From: Acanthamoeba sp. SK_2022b
Lineage: Eukaryota > Discosea > Longamoebia > Acanthamoebidae
Assembly (NCBI GenBank): GCA_027943245.1
Contig: JANDJZ010000650.1
Span: 1 to 19,343, forward strand
Direction of reading: 5' to 3'
DNA length: 19,343 bases
A program made the translations under genes and the position numbers. The first letter of the stretch is position 1, and each line of letters begins with the position of its first letter. This document shows, piece by piece, positions 9,846 through 17,822 of the stretch. The notes beneath the pieces were generated by a model. That model saw nothing but the letters and a program-made list of their open reading frames with translations. It did not search any database and was not told the origin of the DNA.

Positions 9846-10263
9846 TCAAAGAGCAGGGGTGTACCCTGACTTTGATCATCCGAAATTTGTAATAACTCTT
9901 CACCTGTGAATAGACCATCATCTTGTGCTCCAGTCCACATGCACATGTAAAATACCTTCAACCTTGCCATCATGTACACCAGTTTTTAGGTTCGTTAAAA
10001 AGTGACTTTGTTAAGAAGATGAACAGTTCACATTCATGGAACCATCACAGGGGCAAGGATGGCTCTGCTGTTATCTGTTGATTGTCACAATAGTGGAAGA
10101 TGCCATCTCTTCCAAGACCAGACTTATACCTCTACCTGATGACATTGATTGGGCGGATGAAGTACAAAGGCTTCCTCTTGTTCGTTTTTGACTTGGTTGA
10201 TAAATGAATCCCTGTTAAACATGAACATATGCAAATTATTAAACATGCTATTAAACATGTCAT
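9846..10263. other. Island 1, short open stretch 10036-10191 only
   Basis: A 51-codon plus-strand frame starts at an ATG (10036) and contains RLIPLPDDIDWADEVQRLPL, which looks coding in composition but matches nothing I know. It may belong to the decayed plus-strand gene downstream. The segment 9970-10010 has an inverted relative at 14984-15022. Otherwise nothing is recognisable. Confidence 0.35.
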
Positions 10264-10505
10264 GAAGACCTCCAACATCACATGCTCACACATGACCAGA
10301 TAGCAAGCATTTTTATGGTAAAGGAGGTGCATGTGCACCGCGTACACATACACAAGGGTAGAGCAGAGAGAAATGCCAAGAAGACCATCAACATCACAAG
10401 CTCACACTTGACCAGATGGCAGGTTGTGATGTGTGGGGAAGAGGAGCTGCATTAACACTGACACTACGGTTGCAAGCAAGCATGTGTGTGGTGAAGGAGG
10501 TGCAC
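10264..10505. repeat. Degenerate direct repeat pair
   Basis: A block of about 45 bp at 10264-10308 (gaagacctccaacatcacat...) recurs with few changes at 10380-10424. The next block, caagcatttttatggtaaaggaggtgca at about 10307-10335, recurs at about 10474-10500 after about 50 extra bases. The second unit therefore carries an insertion, or the first a deletion. It lies at the 5' edge of the transposase-like fragment. Confidence 0.65.
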
Positions 10506-11151
10506 TGGCAAAACCTTGATGTTATGCCATCAATGAAGCAGCTCTCACCTTCACATGCATCTTCAAGGAAGTCTACTCTTGTGGGACACCCATGAGGACA
10601 TTGATCAACTCTTCTCCACTGTCCAAACCAAGTTTCGCCACACCAGCATCCACACACCCTCGTATGTGTTACCCCTCCTTTTTCCTTTACATGTTTTGGT
10701 CTGCACCAGGACCTTGTGGTGGGAGTGTGTAGAGATCATCTGCAGGATCATGTGACAAGATGGAAAGGCAAGTTCCAGTGGCCAGTGGCTGACATCTATC
10801 CTTGTAGAGGTACCATAGTGTTTTCTTGTCCAGCAGGCGGCACTGGGCAGTGTGAGCTTCTTGAGAGATGCCAGGAGATGCTTAAAACCATCCATAAGTC
10901 CTCTGTAAGAATGCAATGCGCTTCATGTTGAAAAATGCAAAAAATTAGTAAAAACAAACCCAATGCACATTGAGACAAAAACAGTGTGTACTTATGCTGG
11001 TTGCTTCTCACAGCAACTTCAGGTAGTGGGCAAGGCGCTTCATCTGCTCCCCATCAAGAATGTGAAAGCTACTAAAATTGAGCATGTTGAGGATAATGAG
11101 AGTCTTGCAACTTGGAGCATTGTGGTTGAGCTTGTGGATGTACCTGCATGA
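10425..11151 (+). pseudogene. Decayed transposase-like gene with a THEDIDQLFS motif
   Basis: The plus strand encodes WDTHEDIDQLFSTVQTKF near 10582-10635. I recall GHTHEDIDQ-FS as a signature of a DDE-transposase-like family spread through eukaryote genomes (the DUF7869 type); this is from memory. Just upstream LVGH is readable in a neighbouring frame, as if 2 nt were lost inside the motif, and FKEVYS in the third frame. Downstream the exons fit in phase: up to 10661, 10733-10904 (RDHLQDHVTRWKGKFQW, ADIYPCRGTIVFSCP) and 11014-11151 (LQVVGKALHLLPIKNVKATK, ending VELVDVPA), with introns starting GTATGT and GTAAGA. The 3' exons look intact while the 5' part is broken. Function as a nuclease is inferred only. 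Confidence 0.5.
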
Positions 11152-11202
11152 AGTCGATTACGTAAAAGGATTGAGATGAAACAATTGATCACGATCATTT
11201 AA

Positions 11203-12225
11203 TTACATTCGAAGAAGCTGACGACAAGCGTAGAAGAATGCACGTCGAGCACCCACGGCGTAGGTGGGCGCAAAGCTGGCGGCGGTGAGGTTCGTGGCGC
11301 CCATCATGTAGCCCGTCATGAGATGCGGAAGGACTCCAGCGGGCTTGACTACGCGAAGATTAACGCCAACGTGCTTGAAGCCCCACCAGCCGGGGGCCAC
11401 CATCGTCACAGGGTCGACGTCGTTCTCGGCCACTCGAAGCGTACGCGCTCCAACAAGGCGGTCAAAGTACCGCGCGCCCGCGTGGCTCATGACGCGAGGC
11501 GAGCCGAAGGTGATCTGACGCAGCTGGCTGGTGTTTTCGAGAAGTAGGGCAAGTTGGAGGGTGGCCAGGGTGGCCTGAGCCCCACCGAGGCTGTGGCCGC
11601 TCGTGGTGATGTTGAGCTGGCTGAGGCTGAGGCCCTGGCTCGAGGCATGGTCGTTGAGGATCTGCAGCACTTGTGGCCACGAGCTCAGGAAGGCGTCGAG
11701 GAAGCCCTTGTGGCTGTAGCCGCCCTCAGGCAGGAGAGGGGACCCCACGACGGGAAAGCTGGTCAAGTCGGTGACCAGGTCGCGGCCGGTTGATGTGCCC
11801 TTGTAGGAAAGGATGACTTGGTTGGACTTGGCATGAATGTAGCCCGTAGAGAGGTCTGTGGTGAAGGCCTTGACAACGTAGCCCTCTTGTTCACAGCAGT
11901 TGTCTTCGAGGTTCAAGTAGGCGAGGCTGCAGACCTGACCGAGCTCGAGGATTTCTTCCTGAGAGAAGGTGTTGATGTTGTCTGCGAGTTCATTGGCGAT
12001 GTAGACGAAGGACATGCTCAAGTCTTCCGTGGTGGGGGCGGGCTCGTTGTCTTCAGGTTGGTTCTCCTCATGGATGTTGCTGAAGGAGAAGAACTCGGAA
12101 CCGAGAAGGGAGTGGTGAAGCGGCGTTGGGGTAGTAGTGCTCGAAGTGGGAGTCGATGTAGCAGGAGCCACCGGGGCAGCAAGCGAGGAGAAGAAGTTCT
12201 TGAAGGCACTGGCAATGAAGGCCAT
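11203..12225 (-). CDS. Class 3 (fungal-type) lipase, intact, single exon, 340 aa
   Basis: An alpha/beta-hydrolase of the triacylglycerol lipase class 3 family. The nucleophile elbow GHSLGGA is at residues 210-216 (Ser212). The Asp is probably Asp271 in NDVDPVTMVAP, and the His probably His301 in LPHLMTGY, spaced as usual for the family. The fold entry motif VILSYKGTS and the oxyanion-side FPVVG are present, as is ITFGSPRV after the elbow. It would hydrolyse ester bonds of lipids. The start at 12225 has a good context (gtcATGG) and gives a normal length; the frame is open further upstream but with an unlikely composition. The N-terminus (MAFIASAFKNFFSSLAAPV) could be a weak signal or anchor, followed by a Thr/Pro/Ser-rich stretch. 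It lies between the two transposon islands, its stop 51 bp from the stop of the plus-strand transposase-like gene. Confidence 0.93.
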   Translation of the reverse strand: MAFIASAFKNFFSSLAAPVAPATSTPTSSTTTPTPLHHSLLGSEFFSFSNIHEENQPEDNEPAPTTEDLSMSFVYIANELADNINTFSQEEILELGQVCSLAYLNLEDNCCEQEGYVVKAFTTDLSTGYIHAKSNQVILSYKGTSTGRDLVTDLTSFPVVGSPLLPEGGYSHKGFLDAFLSSWPQVLQILNDHASSQGLSLSQLNITTSGHSLGGAQATLATLQLALLLENTSQLRQITFGSPRVMSHAGARYFDRLVGARTLRVAENDVDPVTMVAPGWWGFKHVGVNLRVVKPAGVLPHLMTGYMMGATNLTAASFAPTYAVGARRAFFYACRQLLRM

Positions 12226-12569
12226 GACGTCGAGGTGTTGATGTGAGTTGGTGTTTGTGAATAATGGCAACGAAAAGCGGGCCGAGAAAATACCTCCCTC
12301 GCCACAGTTCGGAAGCACACCTTGGACCAACCCTAAAATTCGGTTGGCGCGCAACCGAAAAGCGTTACAAGTTACAATGCACAATCGTCGACAGATAAGT
12401 TTCTGATCATCATCCAGTCTCCAGGAAGACCCCAAGCCCCACATGGGCCCTGTGCCCTCCCGCCCTGCCGCATGATGGCCACAAGGTCGAAGCCGTCCTC
12501 CGTCGCCACAACACTGTTTAAATTTATATAAAAATAAACACAGAACAGAAATAAACAGAGATAATTGTT
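12226..12569. promoter_or_regulatory. Intergenic: lipase promoter and 3' end of the next gene
   Basis: The part next to the lipase start is GC-neutral and open on the minus strand. At 12525-12560 the plus strand is AT-rich and reads ataaaaataaacac and ataaacagag; this follows the stop of the minus-strand gene at 12570 and probably holds its transcript end. No further gene is seen. Confidence 0.4.
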
Positions 12570-13085
12570 TCAGAGGTCGGTTAGTCGTCGATGACGACTA
12601 CGCATACTGCTGGCGGCAAGGCCGCGCTCAACTGGCTGGCCGAGCGCGCGAGCGAGGGCGCCGCGCATCACCTCACGCCACCGGTCTCGCGTCAGCCCCC
12701 GCAGTTGGCCCACCGTGGTCAGCTCCTGCTTGGCCAGCTCAACGACCAGCGGCTTGAGCATCGACACTTCCACCTCTTCCTTCCTTTTGTGTGTGTCAAC
12801 ATTACAGTGAGAAGTAATCGGCAAGGCGAGCGTTGTGCGGGGGGAGGGCTGCAGGGAGCTGGTACTGGGCGAGGAGGCACAGGAAGCTGTCGACTGAGCT
12901 CTCGTTCTGTAGCGCCGCTGCATTCACAGCCGTACCAACTGTTGATGGTGGCGGTTGTTGATGGCTCGAGCTTGATCCGCTTCTTCGCCCTATGCTCCGC
13001 GTCCCTATCACCATTACCATTACCATCTTCATCGCCATCGCCATCGCCATCGCCACTACTACCGTCCTCCCGCAGATCTGTGCCT
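12570..13085 (-). CDS. Hypothetical protein, last exons, structure uncertain
   Basis: The last exon (about 12570-12783) clearly looks coding: SMLKPLVVELAKQELTTVG, LRGLTRDRWREVMRGALARA, ending in a basic tail RRLTDL. The helical pattern with TTVGQLRGLTRDRW recalls a SAM-like helical bundle, a weak suggestion only. A plausible 82-bp intron (donor GTACCA at 12865, acceptor before 12783) joins it to 12866-12906 (ESSVDSFLCLLAQ). Further upstream a GATGGC repeat encodes Asp/Gly in one frame, leading to a basic AKKRIK motif that could be a nuclear signal, or Met/Ala in another. I could not join these parts in phase, and no start codon is certain. Not recognised as a known family. Confidence 0.5.
13006..13058. 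repeat. Imperfect GCCATC/ACCATT hexamer repeat
   Basis: The plus strand shows four or more tandem atcgcc units preceded by accatt units. On the minus strand this gives alternating Asp-Gly (or Met-Ala in another frame), probably inside the coding part of the hypothetical gene at 12570-13085. Confidence 0.7.
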
Positions 13086-13223
13086 ATGTTCCCTCACCCT
13101 TGCTCCTCCTCTTGCCCCCTCCTGTAAAGTGTGGAGTTGACCCCCCCCCTCCCCGATCCATGTGAGCCATTTGGTCGCCACTTGGTGGTTGTGTCCCACT
13201 CTTTCCCTTTCCCTTCCCTTGTA

Positions 13224-13610
13224 GTGGACAGGGTGGGGTGGTGCAAAGCCCCTTTGGAGGACAGTTGAGGTTGTGGCTGGTGGCAGGAAGTTTCAGGCCA
13301 ACTGCAGGAGGACAGAGTTGAGGAGGAGGAAGAGGAGGAGCTGTTGGAGTGGCCAAGTTCAGAGGATTTGGAGGAGGGTGGCCATAAGGGGCATGGCACC
13401 AAGTGCAGGAAGAAGGAGGTCTTCTACTGCACACAGGCCAGGCATCTGGTGGAGTTGCTCAAGAAGGTAAAGGCATTGGACTGTGTGGTTGACAACATCA
13501 TCCTGGATGAGGTGAGCAGGCTCACTAGATTGTACAACCAACACTCAAGCATGAGATGGAGGTAGCCAACACCATTAACCTCCTCTATCATCAAATGAGA
13601 GGTCAAAAAT
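13224..13610 (+). pseudogene. Glu-rich coding scrap with a frameshift
   Basis: The plus-strand frame to 13563 encodes an acidic run (VEEEEEEELLEWPSSEDLEE), then KCRKKEVFYCTQARHL and VELLKKVKALDCVVDNIILD, a likely helix. Near 13548 sense shifts by one base to another frame, continuing as HEMEVANTINLLYHQMRG up to a stop near 13608, as expected after a one-base loss. A pyrimidine-rich stretch ending in AG at about 13223 could be an intron acceptor. No family is recognised; it may be the 3' end of a transposon or virus-like gene. Confidence 0.4.
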
Positions 13611-13664
13611 GACTTCAAGATTGCAATAATTTAGGGAGGGGTTCAGAAGACAGATTTCAGATCA

Positions 13665-13782
13665 GATCAAGAAATTGGTTTATCTGGATCACATACATGT
13701 ACGTGGTCCACATCAGATTCATCATTGGTATTAGGGCAAGATGAAGAAAATAGGATCAAGAAATTTGTTTTATTTGGATCAC
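13665..13782. repeat. Two copies of a 29-bp direct repeat
   Basis: gatcaagaaattggtttatc (start of the unit at 13665-13693) recurs with a few changes at 13754-13782, separated by about 60 bp. It lies in non-coding island sequence. Confidence 0.7.
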
Positions 13783-14145
13783 CATCCCCACTCATCGTTG
13801 GCCAAATGTTGCATGTACCCTGCAGGTCTCATGCAGTTGTTCACGTCAAGTGAGACATCAGCACACACCATCACTCCATAGGTAATGGCAACAAGCCAAC
13901 CATCAGGAACCAGGTGGAAAGACCTCTTGGAGCTTGAACAGGAAAGCTTGCACATAGGTTCCAAAGAAGGCAGGTGCATAGAGCGTTCCTGGTATCACAT
14001 ACACATACGCAGTGATATTGGCTTGGCTTGGCTTGGTGAAGTGCACTACAAGGGCATGAATCTTCCTCAACTGGTTGAGGAAGATTTTGAGAGGTGGTTC
14101 ACCAGAAAAGCACAAGAAGCACCACCAGAGCACCCATGACAACAA
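13779..14145 (-). pseudogene. Minus-strand coding scrap (HFTKPSQ family)
   Basis: On the minus strand two overlapping frames look coding: about 14100-13903 with KIHALVVHFTKPSQANI, AYVYVIPGTLYAPAFFGTYV and QAFLFKLQEVFPPGS, then 13900-13779 with WLVAITYGVMVCADVSLDV and a stop after NDEWGW. A frame change between them indicates decay. The motif HFTKPSQ recurs in the opposite direction at 14788-14830. The opposite strand is also open here (LPQLVEEDFERWFTRK), so the coding strand is not certain. No known family. Confidence 0.35.
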
Positions 14146-14365
14146 CTTTCAGGAGAAGCACAGTGGCAAGAAGAGGGAGAGGACTCCTTCCCTCTCAAGG
14201 GAGAAGGATGCTCAGGGAAGCAAGTCCCAAAAGCGCTATTCATCTTCCTCATCCTCCTCTTCTTCCACTTCTTCCTACAAGCACCATGATAGGGAGGAGG
14301 AGGATCTCTTCAACAAAGTCAAGCCTGAGACCTCCCTGTCTGGGGACTCTGACTGCAATGTTTAA
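14105..14365 (+). pseudogene. Basic, Ser-rich C-terminal tail fragment
   Basis: The plus-strand frame runs KKHHQSTHDNNFQEKHSGKK, then a Ser-rich run of about 15 residues, then HHDREEEDLFNKVK, ending at a stop at 14363-14365. It resembles a disordered, charged tail such as those of RNA- or chromatin-binding proteins. The upstream frame is broken at about 14100-14140, so no full gene can be drawn. Function unknown. Confidence 0.35.
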
Positions 14366-14369
14366 CTTG

Positions 14370-14725
14370 CCTTTAAAAATACAGCCTTCTTTGTTTTTAT
14401 TCCAATTCAACCCTTTCACAACATGTTTAAGTTGGTCCCTTGTGCTGCAAGCACATCAACGATTAAAGCTTCATTTCTGCCCTTTATCTGTCCCTTCACC
14501 CAAACAGGAGATCAACCCATTTTCCTCCTAACAGAATCAAAATTAGATATTTTTAGCAATATCATATCAAGAGTTCTCAAAATATTACCACATCAAATTC
14601 ACTTTTGTTATAATTTTAAAAATTTATTTTCTTCAAAGATTAAAAATGCTATTTCAAATATGCATATGATGACCTAAACTTAATTTTATCTATTCAAAAT
14701 TCGAATTCAAAATCAATTTTAAAAT
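14370..14725. other. AT-rich block
   Basis: Base composition drops sharply to strongly AT-rich (for example aattttaaaaatttattttc), unlike either the host genes or the rest of the islands. A plus-strand frame at 14423-14677 encodes residues such as IFSNIISRVLKILPHQIHFC, typical of what any AT-rich DNA would encode. No known gene was recognised. Confidence 0.55.
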
Positions 14726-14740
14726 GACTGGACCTCTCCT

Positions 14741-14935
14741 TTGATAATCGAGGCAGTTCATAGGAAATGGCAACAGGCTGACTATCAGGCATTCATGCCC
14801 TTGCACTTCACCAAGCCAAGCCAAACACTGCCTTTTTCACCAGACACTGCTATTATAGCACCATCATCAGGCTTATCAGTGGTGAGATCACAGGTGGCCT
14901 TGCCTGTTAGGGCAAGGCCAGCACAGTAAGGTGGG
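14741..14935 (+). repeat. Mosaic repeat related to 13877-14062
   Basis: 14758-14788 is a direct relative of 13877-13910 (cataggaaatggcaacaggc versus cataggtaatggcaacaagc). 14788-14830 is an inverted relative of about 14020-14062 (both read attcatgccctt...cttcaccaagccaagcca in one orientation). The two parts, about 110 bp apart at the first site, are adjacent here. The open frame reads AFMPLHFTKPSQTLPF. This points to rearranged fragments of a repeat family. Confidence 0.6.
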
Positions 14936-14958
14936 TCAAGAGGCGCAGCAGGAATAAA

Positions 14959-15022
14959 CAGAGTGTTCAGAAAAAAGTAACAATGTCCCTTTTTAACGAA
15001 CCCAAAAATGCATGTACATGAC
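14959..15022. repeat. Possible transposon end; inverted relative of 9970-10010
   Basis: The stretch contains tccctttttaacgaaccc followed by catgtacatga. The reverse complement of 9970-10010 reads tcactttttaacgaacct followed by gtgtacatgat, about three-quarters identical over 36 bp. The two lie 5 kb apart in inverted orientation. The outer sequence cagagtgttcagaaaaaagt resembles a DNA-transposon terminal repeat in style, but I could not match it to a family. Confidence 0.4.
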
Positions 15023-15089
15023 CAAAGGGGAACCTATGCATATTCTGTGCATCCACAGATGTCACTTTTTCACCACCAAACCTTTTTCA

Positions 15090-15600
15090 TCACAAAACAA
15101 CAAGAGAAGAGTTGACCTGATGTGCATCAGTCCAACCACCCCATTGCAAGCGTCTCTTGAAGCTGTGGTTGATGAATGCCAAGCTTGAAGAGGTGCAGGA
15201 AGATGGAAGAGGCACCAGCATGGGCAGTATCACATCACTTGAACCATCCATAATCACACAGAAGACACCACCAGGATCAGTACTTGCTTCCTGCTGAAGT
15301 ACGTGACGCATCAGCACAACAAGATTCTACAACTTCTTAGATGCTGCTGTCTCCCACACAACAGATCAAAGCCAGTATTTGGTGCTCTGCAATGTCTCAA
15401 CCTTTCACCCCGCCTCTGGGACACAACAAGGCTAAACCAGCAGATGAGCCTGACAGCCTTCAGCATGGTATGTGCCCATGCCTCTTCCTTGTGTTTTGTC
15501 CACTTATCATTGATGGTGTGCAGACACCAACAGCATGATCCTCACAACAAATCCCATTGGGATGGGTGGGCTGATCTCTCTGCTCACACATGAGCACAGC
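15090..15600 (-). pseudogene. Minus-strand coding scrap, possibly transposase-like
   Basis: The minus strand reads KWTKHKEEAWAHTMLKAVRL near 15440-15510 and, in another frame at 15317-15090, GVFCVIMDGSSDVILPMLV and KRRLQWGGWTDAHQVNSSLV. The order of a charged helix followed by an IIxDG-like strand is loosely like the part upstream of GHTHEDID in the transposase-like family suggested for 10425-11151, but on the opposite strand. Several stops and frame changes are present. The assignment is weak. Confidence 0.25.
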
Positions 15601-15680
15601 CAGTGGCAGCTTCTGCCAATGGGCTCAGGCTCTTTACCAAATTTCCACTCCAATACTGAAGGAGGAGTTCAACATATAGT

Positions 15681-16244
15681 ATGTTGTCATTGCATACACA
15701 TACAGTGATATTGGCAGCTTCACTTTATTTTACATTCAGTTTTCACCTATCTCTCCATCACATACACATACACAACCAGCTAACCATCACATACATGTAC
15801 ACAATGTTCCTTCCAGCTCTATACATCATCTTTATAGGTTGCACAAACAAGTCCTACACTTTCAACACCAACTGCAACCTTGGTCAGGATAATGTCAAGA
15901 TTCCAAAACTGCAGGCCTATGAGAAAAACAGCACCATCAAGAACTGGAGCACCTCTTGGACTCTTTTTCCTCAAGTCATTCAACTAAGTATGACCCATCA
16001 ACACTTGTATTCACATACACTAATCTATGTGAAGAGAGGAGCTCAATGGCCAGATGACCAGGAGGTGAGGCCCAGATCGGCGCGGATGGGTGCAGGAGGG
16101 ATGGCGGACAATGTGGAGAATGTGGGGAAAGTTAAACTGCGAGAGCCAAGAAAATACACCCATTGGCATACGAACCTATGTGTGACAGGGTGCTGGGGGG
16201 ATGGAGTTTGGAGTTTGAACATCTACACTCACACGAGGCCTTAG
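15681..16244 (+). other. Island 2 right part: open plus-strand frame of doubtful coding value
   Basis: A 187-codon frame is open, starting in a catacacatacac-rich stretch (His/Ile/Thr repeats). Its middle reads FNTNCNLGQDNVKIPKLQAY, which could be real sequence, but the C-terminal third passes into GC-rich DNA of a different style. Segments of the start (catacacatacagtgatattggc) recur at about 13996-14020, so the beginning is repeat-derived. No known family; probably not a complete gene. Confidence 0.25.
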
Positions 16245-16255
16245 CCCTCCCCCTT

Positions 16256-17706
16256 GGCCTTAGCCCATCCCGCAGGAGTAGCTGGCGTAGGGACCGCCGC
16301 AGTAGTTGGAGTAGTACTCCCACTGAATGATGCACCCTCGGCCTCCGCCCACCACCAGGAATTTGCTCCCCGTGTAGCCGTGAACCTGCCAGCCCATGGG
16401 AGGTCAACTGATCGCCAACCCAGGCCCAAGAGGATAGCACGCAGAGGGCGATGCAAGGAGGGAGAACCTCGAAGGTCGTGTCGTGCCAAAGGAGTATCTC
16501 GTCGCTGTCCACCAGGGAGCCGAGGGCCCGAAGCGCGTCCTCTGCGGAAGGCACCCGTGCTCGCACGGCCTTATCGGACCTGCACTTGATCTCCTCGTTG
16601 CCTGCCACGACGATGCCAGGAGAAAGGCCTTCAGTCCACGCCATGGGCTCGCAATGGACCACATCGCGTGAGGTCTACCTCTGATGATTTTGTCAAAGTC
16701 GGCCTTCAGCGTGACGGGGACCAGCTCGGGGCCCAAGGGCACGATTGACACCTCGCCCCACCCGGACCACGCGTCCGGTTCGTCCCATGCGTCGCCCTTG
16801 GGCTTCGAGATCTTCACCTCCGCACGACGCAGCCCGCGAGCCACCGTCTCGCCCAGCTTGTCGTCTACACGCGCACGCATGGCAAGTCAGTACGCAGTTA
16901 AGCGGCCATGTAGAGTGGGGGGGGGGCGCACGGAAGCGGTAGAGGGCCTTGGGCACGGAGAACTGGCGGATGGAGGCGACCACGGCCATACGCTGCTCGG
17001 GCTCCTCCGGGTCGAACATCGACTGGAAGTCCCTGATCGCAGTGTCCGCTGGCTTGTGAGCTTCGCGACGCATCCTGTTGGTGACCATCAGGCGCACGAC
17101 CTCCTCGGCCACCTCCTCCTTGGTGAGGCCGGTCCCGATGGGCACCGCCGCCGCGTTGCTTTCTTCAGCGGCTCCTTCTTCATTCGCTTCTGCTGGAGGA
17201 GGCACTACGGCTTGAAGCTGCTTGGTCATGACGAGGTCTGTGTACTGATGGTGCACCACTCCGTAGGCCCACGCACACGTCTGGCCGAACTGCAACAGCG
17301 CCTCTACACGCGTTTGCTCAGCTCAACTAACTGCGACGTGCGGGGGGGGGGGTTGAAGTACTATAGTCGAGGAAGGAGAGGAGGCTCAGCAGCAGTTCTG
17401 GTGGTAGCTGGGACAGAGCCACGGCACACTGTCCATCAGGCAGTTGAAGGGCTTGGCGGGCTTTGGCTTCCACGGCCTCCTCCACCTGGGGCGACCACCC
17501 GTCCTCCCCCTTGCCCTGCTGGCGCAGGAGCGCCAGTGGAGAGATACACGCCGCCAACGTGCACGTCGGCGGATGAAACGCACTGGCTGCTGTTCTGGCT
17601 GCGGCCCTCTTGCTGACCTTTGTGCCCATGTTATCGTTGTTTGCTCAAAAGAACGATAAGCTGGAGAAACTGGTGCTCTTGTCTTTTCAGCAAAGAACCT
17701 TCCTTC
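16256..17706. repeat. Segmental duplication, copy B (partner 3014-4486)
   Basis: Direct repeat of copy A, with all introns and about 75 bp of upstream sequence. Left of it lies island DNA; right of it lies an AT-rich gap before the next host gene. Similarity begins at ggccttagccc, just past the stop codon. The sequence beyond each end has no relation to the corresponding flank of copy A. Confidence 0.93.
16260..17629 (-). CDS. F-box-like protein, copy B (361 aa, 5 exons)
   Basis: Exons 17362-17629, 17303-16932, 16864-16679, 16601-16468 and 16385-16260 keep every splice site, phase and the stop of copy A, giving 361 residues. The F-box-like LPPELLLSLLSFLDY segment is identical. Differences from copy A include a five-codon shorter Glu/Ala linker, one codon fewer near the N-terminus (GTKVSKRAAA versus GTKASKLMAAA) and scattered substitutions: S to G, L to P and N to D in exon 3; P to S, V to A and L to I in exon 4; R to M at the next-to-last residue. 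Nothing breaks the frame, so both copies could be active. Likely role as a ubiquitin-ligase adaptor is inferred from the F-box only. Confidence 0.78.
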
Positions 17707-17822
17707 CTCAGCAACGAGATAAGGAGGAGTTTTCGCCAACCAGAACTCGGGTCTTAATTATATCTTTAATTTATTTATTATCTAGGTATTATTTATTTTG
17801 ACCTATTATTTTATACACAAGC
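17707..17822. other. AT-rich intergenic gap
   Basis: The gap lies between the start of F-box-like copy B and the stop of the next minus-strand gene. The AT-rich stretch at 17755-17818 probably carries the transcript end of the gene at 17823 and the far promoter of copy B. No gene is seen. Confidence 0.5.

Noticed and set aside
9404..9892. His/Asn/Thr-rich plus-strand protein
   Set aside because: It is a translation of the CAC/CAA array; the repeat is open in more than one frame, so no gene is implied.
12226..12444. N-terminal extension of the lipase to 413 residues
   Set aside because: The extension has no ATG in good context and its composition is unlike a protein; the start at 12225 gives normal family length.
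13094..13402. Ser-rich minus-strand frame
   Set aside because: It is the complement of the GAG/GAA (Glu-rich) stretch on the plus strand, which explains the serine run.
9970..15022. A complete 5-kb cargo-carrying transposon with the lipase as cargo
   Set aside because: The inverted ends are too diverged and short, no target duplication is visible, and the lipase looks like an ordinary host gene. Kept only as a finding to check.
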